Part shown: positions 43,378 through 52,825 of the stretch, in pieces | How positions within the stretch are numbered: position 1 is the first letter of the stretch | How the letters are laid out: every line of letters begins with the position of its first letter | Origin: an uncultured Dehalococcoidia bacterium | GTDB taxonomy: Bacteria; Chloroflexota; Dehalococcoidia; Lucifugimonadales; UBA3495 | Direction of reading: 5' to 3' | Assembly: GCA_951812625.1 (NCBI GenBank) | Contig: CATOSP010000001.1 | Coordinates: 62,001-126,000 of the forward strand | DNA length: 64,000 bases | Position numbers and translations under genes: made by a program | The notes under the pieces: model-generated | The model's database searches: none | Told to the model about the DNA's origin: nothing | The model's input: the letters and a program-made list of their open reading frames with translations, nothing else

Positions 43378-43412
43378 CAGGCCCCGGGTCCGGCAACTGG
43401 ACCCGGGGCCTG
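43378..43412. terminator. Bidirectional terminator hairpin between MFS and aconitase genes
   Basis: CAGGCCCCGGGTCC at 43378-43391 pairs perfectly with GGACCCGGGGCCTG at 43399-43412 across a 7-base loop. It lies between convergent stops at 43320 and 43454. The T-run after it is weak. Confidence 0.75.
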
Positions 43413-43453
43413 TTCGCTTCCCGAACTCGGGGGTGATACCGGGGTGGGACTTC

Positions 43454-45727
43454 CTACTGGTGGAAGAGGTTCAGGGCCGAGCCGAGACGGAACCAGACGA
43501 TCTGCGACTCGCCGAAGGAGTGATTCAACTCCAGCGACTCGGTGGTACCGTCGGAGTGGTGCAGGGTACAGGCCACCGGCTTGTCCGGGGCCAGGTCCTG
43601 CAGGCCTGTGAGGCTGACCCGGTCGTCCTCCTGTACCTTCTCGTAGTCGTCGGTGGACTGGAAGGTCAGGGGCAGGAGGCCCTGTTTCTTCAGGTTGGTT
43701 TCGTGGATGCGGGCGAAGCTGCGGGCTATGACCGCCGCGCCTCCCAGGAGCCGGGGGCACAGGGCGGCGTGCTCGCGGCTGCTGCCCTCACCATAGTTGT
43801 CGTCTCCGATGATGACCCACTTCACGTCATTGGCCTTGTAGTTGCGGGCGATGGCGGCGATGGCCTTTTCGGTTTCTCCGGTCAGCAGGTCCAGGCCCTT
43901 GCCGCTCCCGCCGGTGTAGGCGTTCGTCGCGCCCATGAGCAGGTTATCGCTGAACTTGTCCAGGTGGCCCCGCAGACTCAGCCACACGCCAGCAGGGGAG
44001 ATATGGTCGGTGGTGCATTTGCCCTGCACCTTCATCAGGACGGGCATGTCGGTGAAGTCGTTGCCGTCCCAGGCGGGCCAGGGGATCATAACCTGGAGGC
44101 GCTGGCTGTTGGGGTCCACCGCAACCTCGATGTCGCTGCCGTCGTCCGGCGGCGGGAAATAGGACGCCTGGCCGGGGTCGAAGCCCGTCGCCGGGACTTC
44201 CGGCGCGGGCTTGGGCGGGTCGAGCATAACGTCGTTGCCCGCGGCGTCGGTCAGGGTATCGGTCAGGGGGTTGAAGGAGAGCCGACCGGCGAGCGCGAAG
44301 GCAGTTGTGATCTCTGGGCTGGCGATGAAATTCATGGTCGTGGGTGCGCCATCGTTGCGCGCCGGAAAGTTCCGGTTGTAGGAGGTCACGATGGAGTTGG
44401 GCTGCTCCGTGGCCTCACGGGAGCGGCGCCACTGGCCGATGCAGGGACCGCAGGCGTTGGCCAGGACCGTCGCGCCAGCGTCTCGCAGGGTCTCCAGTTG
44501 GCCGTCGCGCTCGATGGTGGAGCGCACCTGCTCGGAACCGGGGGTCACCATGAAGGGCACGGCGACCTTGATGCCCTTGGCCGAGGCCTGCTCGGCCACG
44601 TCGGCGGAGCGGCTCATGTCCTCGTAGGAGGAGTTGGTGCAGCTTCCGATGAGCGCAGTGGAAATTTCGTCCACGAACCCATTGGCGGGGTCCGCCACCT
44701 CGGCGGCGAACTGGGAAATGGGCCGCGCCCGGTCAGGGGAGTGGGGGCCGACGATGTGCGGCTCCAGCTTTGACAGATCGATCTCCACGATGCGGTCGAA
44801 GTATTGCTCAGGGTTGGCCTCAACCTCCGGGTCGGCGGCCAGCATATCCCTGTGTTGCTCCGCCAACCGGGCCAGTTCGCCTCGCCGGGTAGCCTCAAGG
44901 TAGCGGGCCATCCGCTCGTCGAAGGGGAAGACCGACGTGGTTGCGCCAAGTTCTGCGCCCATGTTGGTAATGGTGGCCTTGCCGGTGCAGCTAATGGAGC
45001 GGGTCCCCGGCCCGAAGTATTCGATGATGGAGTTGGTGCCACCGGACACGCTGAGCGCACCCGCCAGGAAGAGGATGACGTCTTTGGGAGCGGTCCAGCC
45101 GTTCATCTCGCCAGTGAGGTGGACGCCGATACGGTTGGGATAGAGCACTTCCCAGGGCAGTCCGGCCATGGCCTCCACCGCATCCGCACCGCCCACGCCC
45201 ACAGAGCAGGAGCCAAGCCCGCCGCCGTTGGGGGTGTGGGAGTCGGTGCCGATGATCACAGCGCCGGGGAATGCGTACTGTTCCAGGTTGACCTGGTGGA
45301 TGATACCCGCGCCCGGACCCCAGAATCCTATTCCGTACTTGGCGCTGGCGGAGCGCAGGAAATCATACACTTCGTTGTTCTCCGCCAAAGACTCGCGCAG
45401 ATCCTGTGCGCCTTCCACTCTGGCCTGGATCAGGTGGTCGCAGTGGACCGTGGTGGGTATGGCGGTGCTGGTGCGCCGGGTCTGCATGAATTGGAGCACG
45501 GCGGTCTGACCGAGCACATCCTGGAGGATAACCCGGTCGGGCCGCACTTGAAGATAGCTCCTGCCAGGAATCAGTTCCTGGTTCTGAGGGTCGTCCAGGT
45601 GGGAGAGGAGGAGCTTGTCTGCCAGGGTCATGGGTTTGCCAACTCTGCCGCGGACGATTTCCAGGTTCCGCCGCATCGTTTCGTATACTTTGGTAACGAA
45701 CTCCGGTGTCGAATCACTAGTAACCAT
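43454..45727 (-). CDS. acn: aconitate hydratase (mitochondrial-type)
   Basis: TCA-cycle enzyme converting citrate to isocitrate. From the ATG at 45727 it has 757 residues. The 4Fe-4S cysteines are in IGSCTNSSYEDM and ANACGPCIGQW. Substrate residues are visible in VHCDHLIQA, GTDSHTPNGGGLG, ARNDG and EGSSREHAAL. The swivelling C-terminal domain begins near residue 590. A GGGGGA lies seven bases before the start. Two very long frames on the opposite strand are shadows. Confidence 0.93.
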   Translation of the reverse strand: MVTSDSTPEFVTKVYETMRRNLEIVRGRVGKPMTLADKLLLSHLDDPQNQELIPGRSYLQVRPDRVILQDVLGQTAVLQFMQTRRTSTAIPTTVHCDHLIQARVEGAQDLRESLAENNEVYDFLRSASAKYGIGFWGPGAGIIHQVNLEQYAFPGAVIIGTDSHTPNGGGLGSCSVGVGGADAVEAMAGLPWEVLYPNRIGVHLTGEMNGWTAPKDVILFLAGALSVSGGTNSIIEYFGPGTRSISCTGKATITNMGAELGATTSVFPFDERMARYLEATRRGELARLAEQHRDMLAADPEVEANPEQYFDRIVEIDLSKLEPHIVGPHSPDRARPISQFAAEVADPANGFVDEISTALIGSCTNSSYEDMSRSADVAEQASAKGIKVAVPFMVTPGSEQVRSTIERDGQLETLRDAGATVLANACGPCIGQWRRSREATEQPNSIVTSYNRNFPARNDGAPTTMNFIASPEITTAFALAGRLSFNPLTDTLTDAAGNDVMLDPPKPAPEVPATGFDPGQASYFPPPDDGSDIEVAVDPNSQRLQVMIPWPAWDGNDFTDMPVLMKVQGKCTTDHISPAGVWLSLRGHLDKFSDNLLMGATNAYTGGSGKGLDLLTGETEKAIAAIARNYKANDVKWVIIGDDNYGEGSSREHAALCPRLLGGAAVIARSFARIHETNLKKQGLLPLTFQSTDDYEKVQEDDRVSLTGLQDLAPDKPVACTLHHSDGTTESLELNHSFGESQIVWFRLGSALNLFHQ

Positions 45728-45858
45728 GAGGAATCCCCCACGAAAAAATTGCATGGAGCGGGATGGTCGAGGCTCGCACCTCGGCAGGCTGGAGTTTATC
45801 AAGCCCGGCGATACCCCGTCAAACAGGTCATCTGGTGCCTACGCCGTGCACTGGCACA

Positions 45859-46587
45859 TCAATCAGACCCCCGCAGGTGTCGGCGAAGGACTTCCTTCAC
45901 AAAGTCCGGCAGCTCCCAGCCTTCGCTAACCGCCTGGTCGCTGAGAGTATCGAAATCGGCAGTTTGATCACCAGTCCAGATGATGTCGAGCCTCCGCATC
46001 TCCCGCATCGCAACGTGCGAATAGTTCTCGGGAAAAGCCCAATAGCAGGAACGGCATACTCCTACGTCTCGGGCCTGCCAATTGTCACAATGTTCACAGC
46101 TCCAAGACTTCGCCCGATTGGCGGACGGACAAAGTAGCATGTAGTCATCCGGGTTCTCGGAAAGGTCTCCACTGCCTGCGATTTCAAATGGAATTCTATG
46201 GTCTATCTGAAGTTCTCCTGCAGGGAACGGCTCCAGGTATATGTTGCAGCGCGAACCAGCGGACTCAATAAGGGCTTCCTTGATTCGGGACGAGAAGGCC
46301 GTCCGTCCAGAGAGTTGAGCCGAACGTTGCTCTGATGGATCTCCAAACCGGTACGCTGCGATGCGCCTCCCGTCCGAACCGACGACGCGGAACGTCTCCA
46401 ATGGTATCCCTTGCTCTCGCACATCCCGTGCGCCGCGAGGCGGATGATTGTAACCGTAGCGGTCACGCAACTCTTCGGTTGTGACGTACCCATGCTGAAG
46501 AATGTGGTCTATTACAGTCCTCGGACGCCTAGCCGTTACACTACGGAGCAGATCCAGGAACTCTGGTGGGAGATTCTGTTCCGTCAC
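45859..46587 (-). CDS. HNH restriction endonuclease
   Basis: The 242 residues end in an HNH nuclease core: GELQIDHRIPFEIAG (D129, H130), LLCPSANRAKSW (N157) and a C-terminal zinc site C164, C167, C178, C181 in SCEHC and CRSC. The N-terminal ~100 residues (HGYVTTEELRDRYGYNHPP) resemble a winged-helix recognition domain. Its start overlaps the methyltransferase stop as ATGA, the standard coupled order of a type II restriction-modification pair. AT-rich codons suggest transfer. Confidence 0.75.
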   Translation of the reverse strand: MTEQNLPPEFLDLLRSVTARRPRTVIDHILQHGYVTTEELRDRYGYNHPPRGARDVREQGIPLETFRVVGSDGRRIAAYRFGDPSEQRSAQLSGRTAFSSRIKEALIESAGSRCNIYLEPFPAGELQIDHRIPFEIAGSGDLSENPDDYMLLCPSANRAKSWSCEHCDNWQARDVGVCRSCYWAFPENYSHVAMREMRRLDIIWTGDQTADFDTLSDQAVSEGWELPDFVKEVLRRHLRGSD

Positions 46588-47504
46588 ACAGCACCATGAC
46601 CCCGTGGATACACTAAGGCCTGCGTGAAGCCGGGTGGAGATTCATGCAAACGCCGTACGAGCGCAGGCGACAAATACAGCGATTCTATTGTCGCATGATT
46701 GGCTCCGAGAAGAGTCGCTTGGCTCGACCTGCCAGACTGAATGTACATGTGGGACAATTGCAAGTGCTCAGGCAACGATCTGCCATGTCGCTTGTCGCCC
46801 GTCTTCCCATCGTAGCTAACCATGAATGACAATCCTTGGTCATTCATACATGACAATGCTTCGACGAACTCGCCGAAGGAAAGACTGCTATAGTAACGGT
46901 GATCCTTGGTGAAAGAAGTACCCTGGTATGGTGGGTCCATGTACACAACGTCCGCCGAGGTTGCGAGTGCAGAGACGTCACGAAAATCGGAAGACGCCAG
47001 GACAGTCCTAGCAGACAGCAACTCCGATACTGCCATGATTTGCTGCCGCATCGTCTGAGGGTGCATCCCAGACCGCCGGTTGTCAGGGCTTTGATTGAAC
47101 CTACCCTCCGAACTGTATCTGACGGAGCCCTTTACGATCCGCGCCAACAGATAGAGCAGATGATGGGGTTCGTGAGTGGCATTGAACTGGTCACGCACCT
47201 GAAAGAAGTAACCCTTCCGATCCGGAGTCTGATCGTGCCAGAGCCTTTCATAGCCGTCCGTGAGGGCGGTCGGGCGGTCCATGATCCATGACCAGAGGGT
47301 CATCAAGGACGGATTAATGTCGTTGAGCAGAAACCTCCTTGCGAGTCCGTGGGCAGCAGCCGCAATAGAAATGGCTGCGGAGCCGCAGAATGGTTCAATC
47401 AGCGACGTCGTATCTGACGGGATATGAGGCAGGATATGGCGGGCGATGCCCCGCTTGCTGCCCTGATATGGAAAAGGGTGTGGGATGCGTACACCTGTGC
47501 TCAC
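46584..47504 (-). CDS. DNA adenine methyltransferase (D12 class)
   Basis: The GTG at 47504 follows GTAGGAACG and gives 306 residues. Motif X is FPYQGSKRGI, motif I EPFCGSAAISI, and motif IV MDPPYQGTSF (DPPY at 190-193). The fold and motif order match Dam/DpnM-type N6-adenine methylases. It begins 6 bases after the Nudix stop and overlaps the HNH gene, so the three may share a transcript. Recognition site is unknown. Confidence 0.8.
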   Translation of the reverse strand: MSTGVRIPHPFPYQGSKRGIARHILPHIPSDTTSLIEPFCGSAAISIAAAAHGLARRFLLNDINPSLMTLWSWIMDRPTALTDGYERLWHDQTPDRKGYFFQVRDQFNATHEPHHLLYLLARIVKGSVRYSSEGRFNQSPDNRRSGMHPQTMRQQIMAVSELLSARTVLASSDFRDVSALATSADVVYMDPPYQGTSFTKDHRYYSSLSFGEFVEALSCMNDQGLSFMVSYDGKTGDKRHGRSLPEHLQLSHMYIQSGRSSQATLLGANHATIESLYLSPALVRRLHESPPGFTQALVYPRGHGAV

Positions 47505-47509
47505 CGTTC

Positions 47510-47998
47510 CTACCCCACAAACAGCGTATACGGCGTGCGGTTCTGCTGGGTGACCGTCATGGGGTTCAGCAGGCGGCGGTCTGGGTCCAGGGCACGCTTG
47601 GCGATCTCCACGTTGATGGGGGGCACCTGCTCCAGGGCGCAAATCTCGTCGAGGGTGAAGAAGCGGGCCTGGTCAACCTCATGCTCGTCTGGGGTTGGCT
47701 CGCCGCCAACCCACTTGAGCAACAGCACTACATAGAGGCTGTTGGCCGAGTCCTCATCGTAGCGATTCCTGATACCCAGGACGCCCTCGACCTCGGAAGT
47801 TACCCCGGCCTCTTCCTCCACCTCGCGGATCACGGCCTGCTCGATGGTCTCGTCCGGTTCAATAAAGCCTCCTGGAACCTGCCAGTTGCCCCGGCCCCGG
47901 CGGGATGCCCGGCGCACCAGCAGCAGGCGTCCGTTATCGACGACGGCGCCGCCCACGCCAACATTGTAGCCGCTATTGTATCGCTCCGGTGGTGGCAT
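47510..47998 (-). CDS. Nudix hydrolase
   Basis: The ATG at 47998 has GGAGTAGAGG upstream and gives 162 residues. The Nudix box is GGFIEPDETIEQAVIREVEEE, i.e. G-x5-E-x7-R-E-V-x-E-E. It hydrolyses a nucleoside diphosphate linked to X, such as an oxidised nucleotide or NADH. A zinc ribbon is absent. Its stop is 6 bases before the methyltransferase start. Confidence 0.85.
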   Translation of the reverse strand: MPPPERYNSGYNVGVGGAVVDNGRLLLVRRASRRGRGNWQVPGGFIEPDETIEQAVIREVEEEAGVTSEVEGVLGIRNRYDEDSANSLYVVLLLKWVGGEPTPDEHEVDQARFFTLDEICALEQVPPINVEIAKRALDPDRRLLNPMTVTQQNRTPYTLFVG

Positions 47999-48114
47999 AC
48001 CTCTACTCCAGTACAAGTCTCGCGGTACAAGTCTCAATCGAAAGAGCCTAGTGCCGATTCTATCGCGGTTGGCGGTGGGTGGCCAGTGACGGACGGGGGA
48101 TAGCAGGTTACTCC

Positions 48115-48143
48115 TTTAACGCACCCTTCAACAGGGATATAAT
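48115..48143 (+). promoter_or_regulatory. Promoter of the TPP-binding gene
   Basis: A perfect TATAAT at 48138-48143 is preceded, 17 bases earlier, by a weak -35 TTTAAC at 48115-48120. The transcript would have a leader of about 135 bases, with GC-rich inverted repeat GGCCGGG and CCCGGCC near 48156-48175. Confidence 0.45.
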
Positions 48144-48285
48144 CACCCGTACCGGCCGGGCAGGACCCCGGCCCCGCAGGGCCAGCCTGAGGGCGCCAAG
48201 CGGAGCGTACACGCGCTGGGAATGCAGGTCACCCTGGCTATGCACGGCGAATGTAAGACGAGCGAGCTAAGGGAGCGGAGAGAAG

Positions 48286-48801
48286 ATGACGCAACAAGAA
48301 GGCGGGTTCAGCCCAGAGGTTGTGATGGACCACATGCAGCGGAACGGCGTTACCCACGTGGTATGGCTCCCCGACAGCGAGACCAACTTCCTGTACCTGC
48401 TGATGAAGGAGGAGCCTACGCTGAACCTGATAGCCGTCAGCCGGGAGGGCCAGGCTTTCTCCACGGCCGCTGGCCTGTCGGTTGGCGGGGCCAAGCCCAT
48501 CGTTCTGATACAGAATACCGGTCTGATGGAGTCCGGAGACTCGCTTCGCGGCTGGACAATGGGCATGAACATCCCGGTGGTTCTGATGGTTGGTTACCGG
48601 GGATGGACTCGCCACGGCGTGGACCAGGATACCGCCGCCACCTACACCGAGCGGTTCCTCAATGCCTTCGGGATCAAGTACTACCTGGTCGAAAGCAACG
48701 AGGACGCGGATAGAATCTCCATCGCCTTCCAGGAAGCTGAGAGGACTAGCCAGCCGGTGGCTGTGCTCGTTGGTGACGAGTACCACGGGTTCAACCGCTA
48801 A
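48286..48801 (+). CDS. TPP-binding (PYR-domain) subunit, sulfopyruvate/phosphonopyruvate decarboxylase alpha-like
   Basis: The 171 residues form a single PYR domain of thiamine diphosphate enzymes. THVVWLPDSETNFLYLL, AVSREGQAFSTAAGLSVGG (with the catalytic-type Glu) and IQNTGLMESGDSLRGW are close to sulfopyruvate decarboxylase alpha (ComD). The PP-domain partner (ComE-like) is absent; the next gene is cobA-hemD. GGGAGCGGAGAG precedes the ATG. It therefore looks like an orphan subunit whose partner is elsewhere. Confidence 0.75.
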   Translation: MTQQEGGFSPEVVMDHMQRNGVTHVVWLPDSETNFLYLLMKEEPTLNLIAVSREGQAFSTAAGLSVGGAKPIVLIQNTGLMESGDSLRGWTMGMNIPVVLMVGYRGWTRHGVDQDTAATYTERFLNAFGIKYYLVESNEDADRISIAFQEAERTSQPVAVLVGDEYHGFNR

Positions 48802-48816
48802 GGATGCGTCCGGAGA

Positions 48817-50337
48817 GTGGACGAATTGCCGGGTAAAGTCTATCTCGTCGGCGCGGGCCCCGGTGACCCGGGGCTGATTACCGTCAAGGGCGCAGAGCGC
48901 CTGGGCCGGGCTGACGTAGTCCTGTACGACCGGCTGCTCGACCCGGCGCTGCTGGACCTTGTGCCGGAGTCGGCCCGCCGCGTCTTCGTTGGCAAGGAGC
49001 GGGACCGGCAGGCCATGAGCCAGGCCGAGATAAACCAGTTCCTGGTAGACGAAGGGAGCGCGGGGAACGTGGTCGTCCGGCTCAAGGGCGGCGACCCCTT
49101 CGTGTTCGGTCGCGGAGGTGAGGAAGCCCTGGCCCTGGCCCGTGCCGGAATCCCCTACGAGGTCGTCCCCGGCGTGACCTCGGCCGTGGCCGCCCCGGCC
49201 TATGCCGGCATACCCCTGACCCACAGGGGCCTGGCATCGTCATTCACCGTGGTCAGCGGCAGTGAAGACCCGTCCAAAGCCAACTCGTCGGTCAGGTGGG
49301 ACGCGCTGGCCCGCACCGGCGGCACCCTTGTAGTCCTTATGGGCTGGCAGCCGCTTCAAACAATCCTCGATACTCTGGTCAAGGAAGGTATGCCCTCCAA
49401 TACCCCTGTCGCCCTTGTGCAGTGGGGCACGTGGCCCCGCCAGGCCACGGTCACCGGCAACCTGGAAAACGCAGTTGCGATAGGCAGAGAAGCCGGACTG
49501 CGGCCCCCGGTGGCTGCGGTCATCGGTAAGGTGGCGGACCTGCGCGAGGAGTTGGCATGGTTCGACCGGCGCCCCCTGTTCGGGAAGAAGGTGCTGATAA
49601 CCCGCTCGCGCACCCAGGCGTCCCAGTTCCGGGCTCTGCTGGAAGAGTTAGGCGCACAGGCCGTGGAGGTCCCATCCATTCAGACCGTGGGGCTGGAGGA
49701 CTACTCGGAGCTTGACGCAGCACTGTCTCGCCTCGTTGACTTCCGATGGGCCATTTTCGCCAGCGTCAACGCCGTTGACTCGGTGTTCGACCGGCTGGAG
49801 AAGCAGGGACGGGACAGCCGCGCCTTCGGCGAGGTTACTGTCGGGGCCATCGGCCCGGCAACGCGGGCCGCTTTGTCCCGCCGAGGAATCGCCGCCGACT
49901 TCGTCCCAAGCCGCTCCGTTTCCGAGGTGGTCCTTGCCGAGTTGGAAAAGTTCGACTGGACGGGCATTCCCGTCCTGCTGCCCGCGGCGGACATCGGGCG
50001 CGACACCATTGAGCGGGGCCTGGCCGCACGCGGAGCGAAGGTGGAGCGCATCGCCTCCTACCGCACCGTCCCGGCTGAGGGCATGGCGGACAAGGCGCGG
50101 GAGGCCCTGGAGTCGGGAATTGACTTCGTCACGTTCACCAGTTCATCGACAGTGACCAACTTGCTGGATATGCTGGACGGCGACAAAGCAGCCCTGGAGC
50201 ATAGTATCATTGCCTGCATCGGCCCCACCAGCGCCGCCACTGCCAGGGAATTGGGGTTGGACGTAGACTTGGTGGCCCCGGTCCACACAGTAGAGGGACT
50301 GGTGGATGCCCTGGTTGAATATGTAGCCCGCGATTAG
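48817..50337 (+). CDS. cobA-hemD: fused uroporphyrinogen-III C-methyltransferase and uroporphyrinogen-III synthase
   Basis: The first ~245 residues are a SAM-dependent precorrin-2-forming methyltransferase: VGAGPGDPGLITVKGAERLG, YDRLLDPALL, GGDPFVFGRGGEEALALA and PGVTSAVAAPAYAGIPLTHR. From KKVLITRSRTQASQF (about residue 255) a HemD domain follows with the two-lobed fold (FASVNAVDSVFDRL, FVTFTSSSTVTNLLDML). The fusion links heme/siroheme/cobalamin branch entry with uroporphyrinogen-III formation. The GTG start has a poor ribosome-binding site; a TTG at 48826 is an alternative. Confidence 0.88.
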   Translation: MDELPGKVYLVGAGPGDPGLITVKGAERLGRADVVLYDRLLDPALLDLVPESARRVFVGKERDRQAMSQAEINQFLVDEGSAGNVVVRLKGGDPFVFGRGGEEALALARAGIPYEVVPGVTSAVAAPAYAGIPLTHRGLASSFTVVSGSEDPSKANSSVRWDALARTGGTLVVLMGWQPLQTILDTLVKEGMPSNTPVALVQWGTWPRQATVTGNLENAVAIGREAGLRPPVAAVIGKVADLREELAWFDRRPLFGKKVLITRSRTQASQFRALLEELGAQAVEVPSIQTVGLEDYSELDAALSRLVDFRWAIFASVNAVDSVFDRLEKQGRDSRAFGEVTVGAIGPATRAALSRRGIAADFVPSRSVSEVVLAELEKFDWTGIPVLLPAADIGRDTIERGLAARGAKVERIASYRTVPAEGMADKAREALESGIDFVTFTSSSTVTNLLDMLDGDKAALEHSIIACIGPTSAATARELGLDVDLVAPVHTVEGLVDALVEYVARD

Positions 50338-50393
50338 CGGTCCATATTCGTCAGCCGCTATTTCCTAATCCGCCCATCACAGAGGTGACAGAC

Positions 50394-51389
50394 ATGCAGA
50401 GCTTCCCCGACCTCAGGCTTCGCAGACTTCGGGAGCAGCCGTCGGTACGCACCCTGACCCGGGAGACCCGGCTGTCGGCCTCCCAGTTCATCTATCCCAT
50501 GTTCGTCACCCACGGCTCGGGGCTGCGCGAGCCGATAGAACCTATGCCCGGCTGCTACCACTTCTCCCTCGACCGTCTCACTGAAGAGGTGGGCGAAGCC
50601 TACGAACTGGGCATCCCCGGCGTGCTGCTGTTCGGACTGCCAGCGGAGAAGGACCCCTTTGGCCTGGAGGGCTACGACCCCGAGGGCATCATCCAGGAAG
50701 CCGTGCGCACCATCAAGCGGGAAGTTCCCGGAATGATGGTGATTTGCGACGTCTGCATGTGCGAGTACACCGACCACGGCCATTGCGGGGTCATCGAGAA
50801 CGGGCGGAACGGCCCGATAATAGATAACGACGCCACCCTGGAACTGCTGGCTCGCACGGCGGTAACCCAGGCCCAGGCCGGCGCGGACATGGTGGCTCCT
50901 TCAGCGATGATGGACGGGCAGGTGCGGGCCATCCGCGAGGCTCTGAACGAGGAAGGCTACGACGACCTTCCAATCATGGGTTACGCCGCCAAGTACGCAT
51001 CCGCCTTCTACGGCCCCTTCCGCGTCGCCGCCGACTCCACACCCCAGTTCGGCGACCGGCGCAGCTACCAGATGGACCCGGCTAACGCCCGTATGGCCAT
51101 GCGCGAGATCGAGAGCGACATCGCCGAGGGCGCGGACATCGTCATGGTCAAGCCCGCCCTAGCCTATCTGGACGTCATCCGCCGGGCCAGCGAGCGCTTC
51201 GACCATCCGCTGGCGGCCTACAACGTCAGCGGCGAATACTCGATGGTCAAGGCCGCCGGAGGCCACGGCTGGCTCGACGAAAAGATGGTGACGATGGAAC
51301 TGCTCACCGCCATCAGCCGAGCCGGGGCGGACATCATCCTCAGCTACCACGCCAAGGAAGTGGCCCAATGGCTGAGGAACAGCGGTTAG
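50394..51389 (+). CDS. hemB: porphobilinogen synthase (delta-aminolevulinic acid dehydratase)
   Basis: The ATG at 50394 follows AGAGGTG and gives 331 residues. The zinc cysteines are C121, C123 and C131 in VICDVCMCEYTDHGHC, so this is the zinc type. The two Schiff-base lysines are K200 (GYAAKYASAFYGPF) and K253 (MVKPALAYLD). It catalyses ALA condensation to porphobilinogen and lies between cobA-hemD and hemL in one block. Confidence 0.95.
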   Translation: MQSFPDLRLRRLREQPSVRTLTRETRLSASQFIYPMFVTHGSGLREPIEPMPGCYHFSLDRLTEEVGEAYELGIPGVLLFGLPAEKDPFGLEGYDPEGIIQEAVRTIKREVPGMMVICDVCMCEYTDHGHCGVIENGRNGPIIDNDATLELLARTAVTQAQAGADMVAPSAMMDGQVRAIREALNEEGYDDLPIMGYAAKYASAFYGPFRVAADSTPQFGDRRSYQMDPANARMAMREIESDIAEGADIVMVKPALAYLDVIRRASERFDHPLAAYNVSGEYSMVKAAGGHGWLDEKMVTMELLTAISRAGADIILSYHAKEVAQWLRNSG

Positions 51390-51470
51390 ACGGTGGAGAC
51401 AAGCGGCCAATGGTGTGAGGGACCAGAGCAACCTATTCACCCGACACGATAGAGGCAGATAGAGGGCTTC

Positions 51471-52757
51471 ATGCAGCAGACCAGGTCAGAGCAACTCTTT
51501 GCCGAGGCACAGCAGTATATCCCGGGCGGGGTCAACAGCCCGGTGCGGTCCTTCCGGGCCGTGGGCGGCACCCCTCCTTTCCTTGCCAGGGGACAGGGTT
51601 CCCGCGTCTGGGACGTAGACGGCAACGAATACATCGACTACCTGGGGTCCTGGGGGCCGCTGGTGCTCGGCCATGCCCATCCAACGGTGGTGGAGGCGCT
51701 GCGCAGGGCCGCAGAGGGCGGGTCCAGCTTCGGCGCTCCGGTGGAGAACGAGGTGGAGCTGGCCCGGCTCGTCTGCAACGCCTTCCCCTCGGTGGACATG
51801 GTGCGGCTGGTCAACTCCGGCACCGAAGCGTGCATGAGCGCCATCCGCCTGGCGCGGGCCTTCACCGGACGCGACAAGATAATCAAGTTCGCGGGCTGCT
51901 ACCACGGTCATGCCGACGGTCTGCTGGTCAGGGCCGGTTCCGGGGCCATGACCCACGGCATCCCCACCAGCGCCGGGGTGCCCGAGTCCTATGCCACCGA
52001 GACATTGGTAGCGAACTTCAACGACCTGGCCTCGGTGGAAGCCTGCTTCGAGTCCTTCCCCTCGGCCATTGCGGGGATCATCGTTGAGCCGGTCGCCGGG
52101 AACATGGGAGTGGTACCGCCCGCGGAAGGCTTCCTCGAGGGGCTGCGGGAGATTACCAGCCGGGACGGGGCGCTCCTGATCTTCGACGAGGTGATAACCG
52201 GCTTCCGGGTCGGTCCCCAGGGTGCCCAGGGGCTGTTCGGCATCACTCCCGACATCACGGCGATGGGCAAGATCATCGGCGGGGGTCTCCCCGTCGGCGC
52301 TTACGGCGGCAGGCGGGAAATCATGGAGCGGGTTGCCCCACTCGGCGACATGTACCAGGCTGGTACCCTCTCCGGAAACCCGTTGGCAGTCAGCGCCGGA
52401 GTGGCTACTCTAACTGAGCTGCAGTCCCCCGGCGTCTACGAGCGGATAGGCGGCCTGGCCCAGCGGCTGACTGACGGGCTGGCCCAGGTATTCCAACGGG
52501 CGGAGGTTCCCGGCACCATCAACCGGGTGGGATCGATGTTCACCGGGTTTATGAACTCCGGCCCGGTGAATAAGCTGGAGCAGGTGGAAGCATCGGACGC
52601 GGTGCTTTACGGGCGCTACTTCCACGAGATGCTGGAGCGGGGCGTATACATAGCTCCGTCCCAGTTCGAGGCGGGATTCGTCTCCACGGCCCACACCGAA
52701 GCGGACATCGACGAGACCATCGCCAGGGCGGAAGAGGCTCTGACCCGGCTAAGATAA
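51471..52757 (+). CDS. hemL: glutamate-1-semialdehyde 2,1-aminomutase
   Basis: Class III aminotransferase making ALA in the C5 pathway. Key residues: the gating loop [16 protein letters not shown], the PLP-binding Asp in [13 protein letters not shown], and K267 in [14 protein letters not shown]. Length 428 is canonical. Its presence implies ALA synthesis from glutamyl-tRNA; hemA and hemC are not in the window. The gene lies 81 bases after hemB. Confidence 0.95.
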   Translation: MQQTRSEQLFAEAQQYIPGGVNSPVRSFRAVGGTPPFLARGQGSRVWDVDGNEYIDYLGSWGPLVLGHAHPTVVEALRRAAEGGSSFGAPVENEVELARLVCNAFPSVDMVRLVNSGTEACMSAIRLARAFTGRDKIIKFAGCYHGHADGLLVRAGSGAMTHGIPTSAGVPESYATETLVANFNDLASVEACFESFPSAIAGIIVEPVAGNMGVVPPAEGFLEGLREITSRDGALLIFDEVITGFRVGPQGAQGLFGITPDITAMGKIIGGGLPVGAYGGRREIMERVAPLGDMYQAGTLSGNPLAVSAGVATLTELQSPGVYERIGGLAQRLTDGLAQVFQRAEVPGTINRVGSMFTGFMNSGPVNKLEQVEASDAVLYGRYFHEMLERGVYIAPSQFEAGFVSTAHTEADIDETIARAEEALTRLR

Positions 52758-52825
52758 CTTCCGGACCGAGCCGCTCTCCGGGGCATACTCTACAGAGTCC
52801 CTCCCCCGCCGCTGGTCCATTAGTG

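Noticed and set aside
43433..45967. Two long plus-strand frames across the aconitase gene
   Set aside because: Both are antisense shadows of a clearly functional aconitase and encode low-complexity Gly/Val/His-rich sequence.
48150..48285. TPP riboswitch in the leader of the TPP-binding gene
   Set aside because: CTGAG is present by chance, but the conserved P2/P4 core and thi-box segments are missing.
52758..52825. Terminator between hemL and hspR
   Set aside because: CCGGA and TCCGG can pair over only five bases with no T-run.
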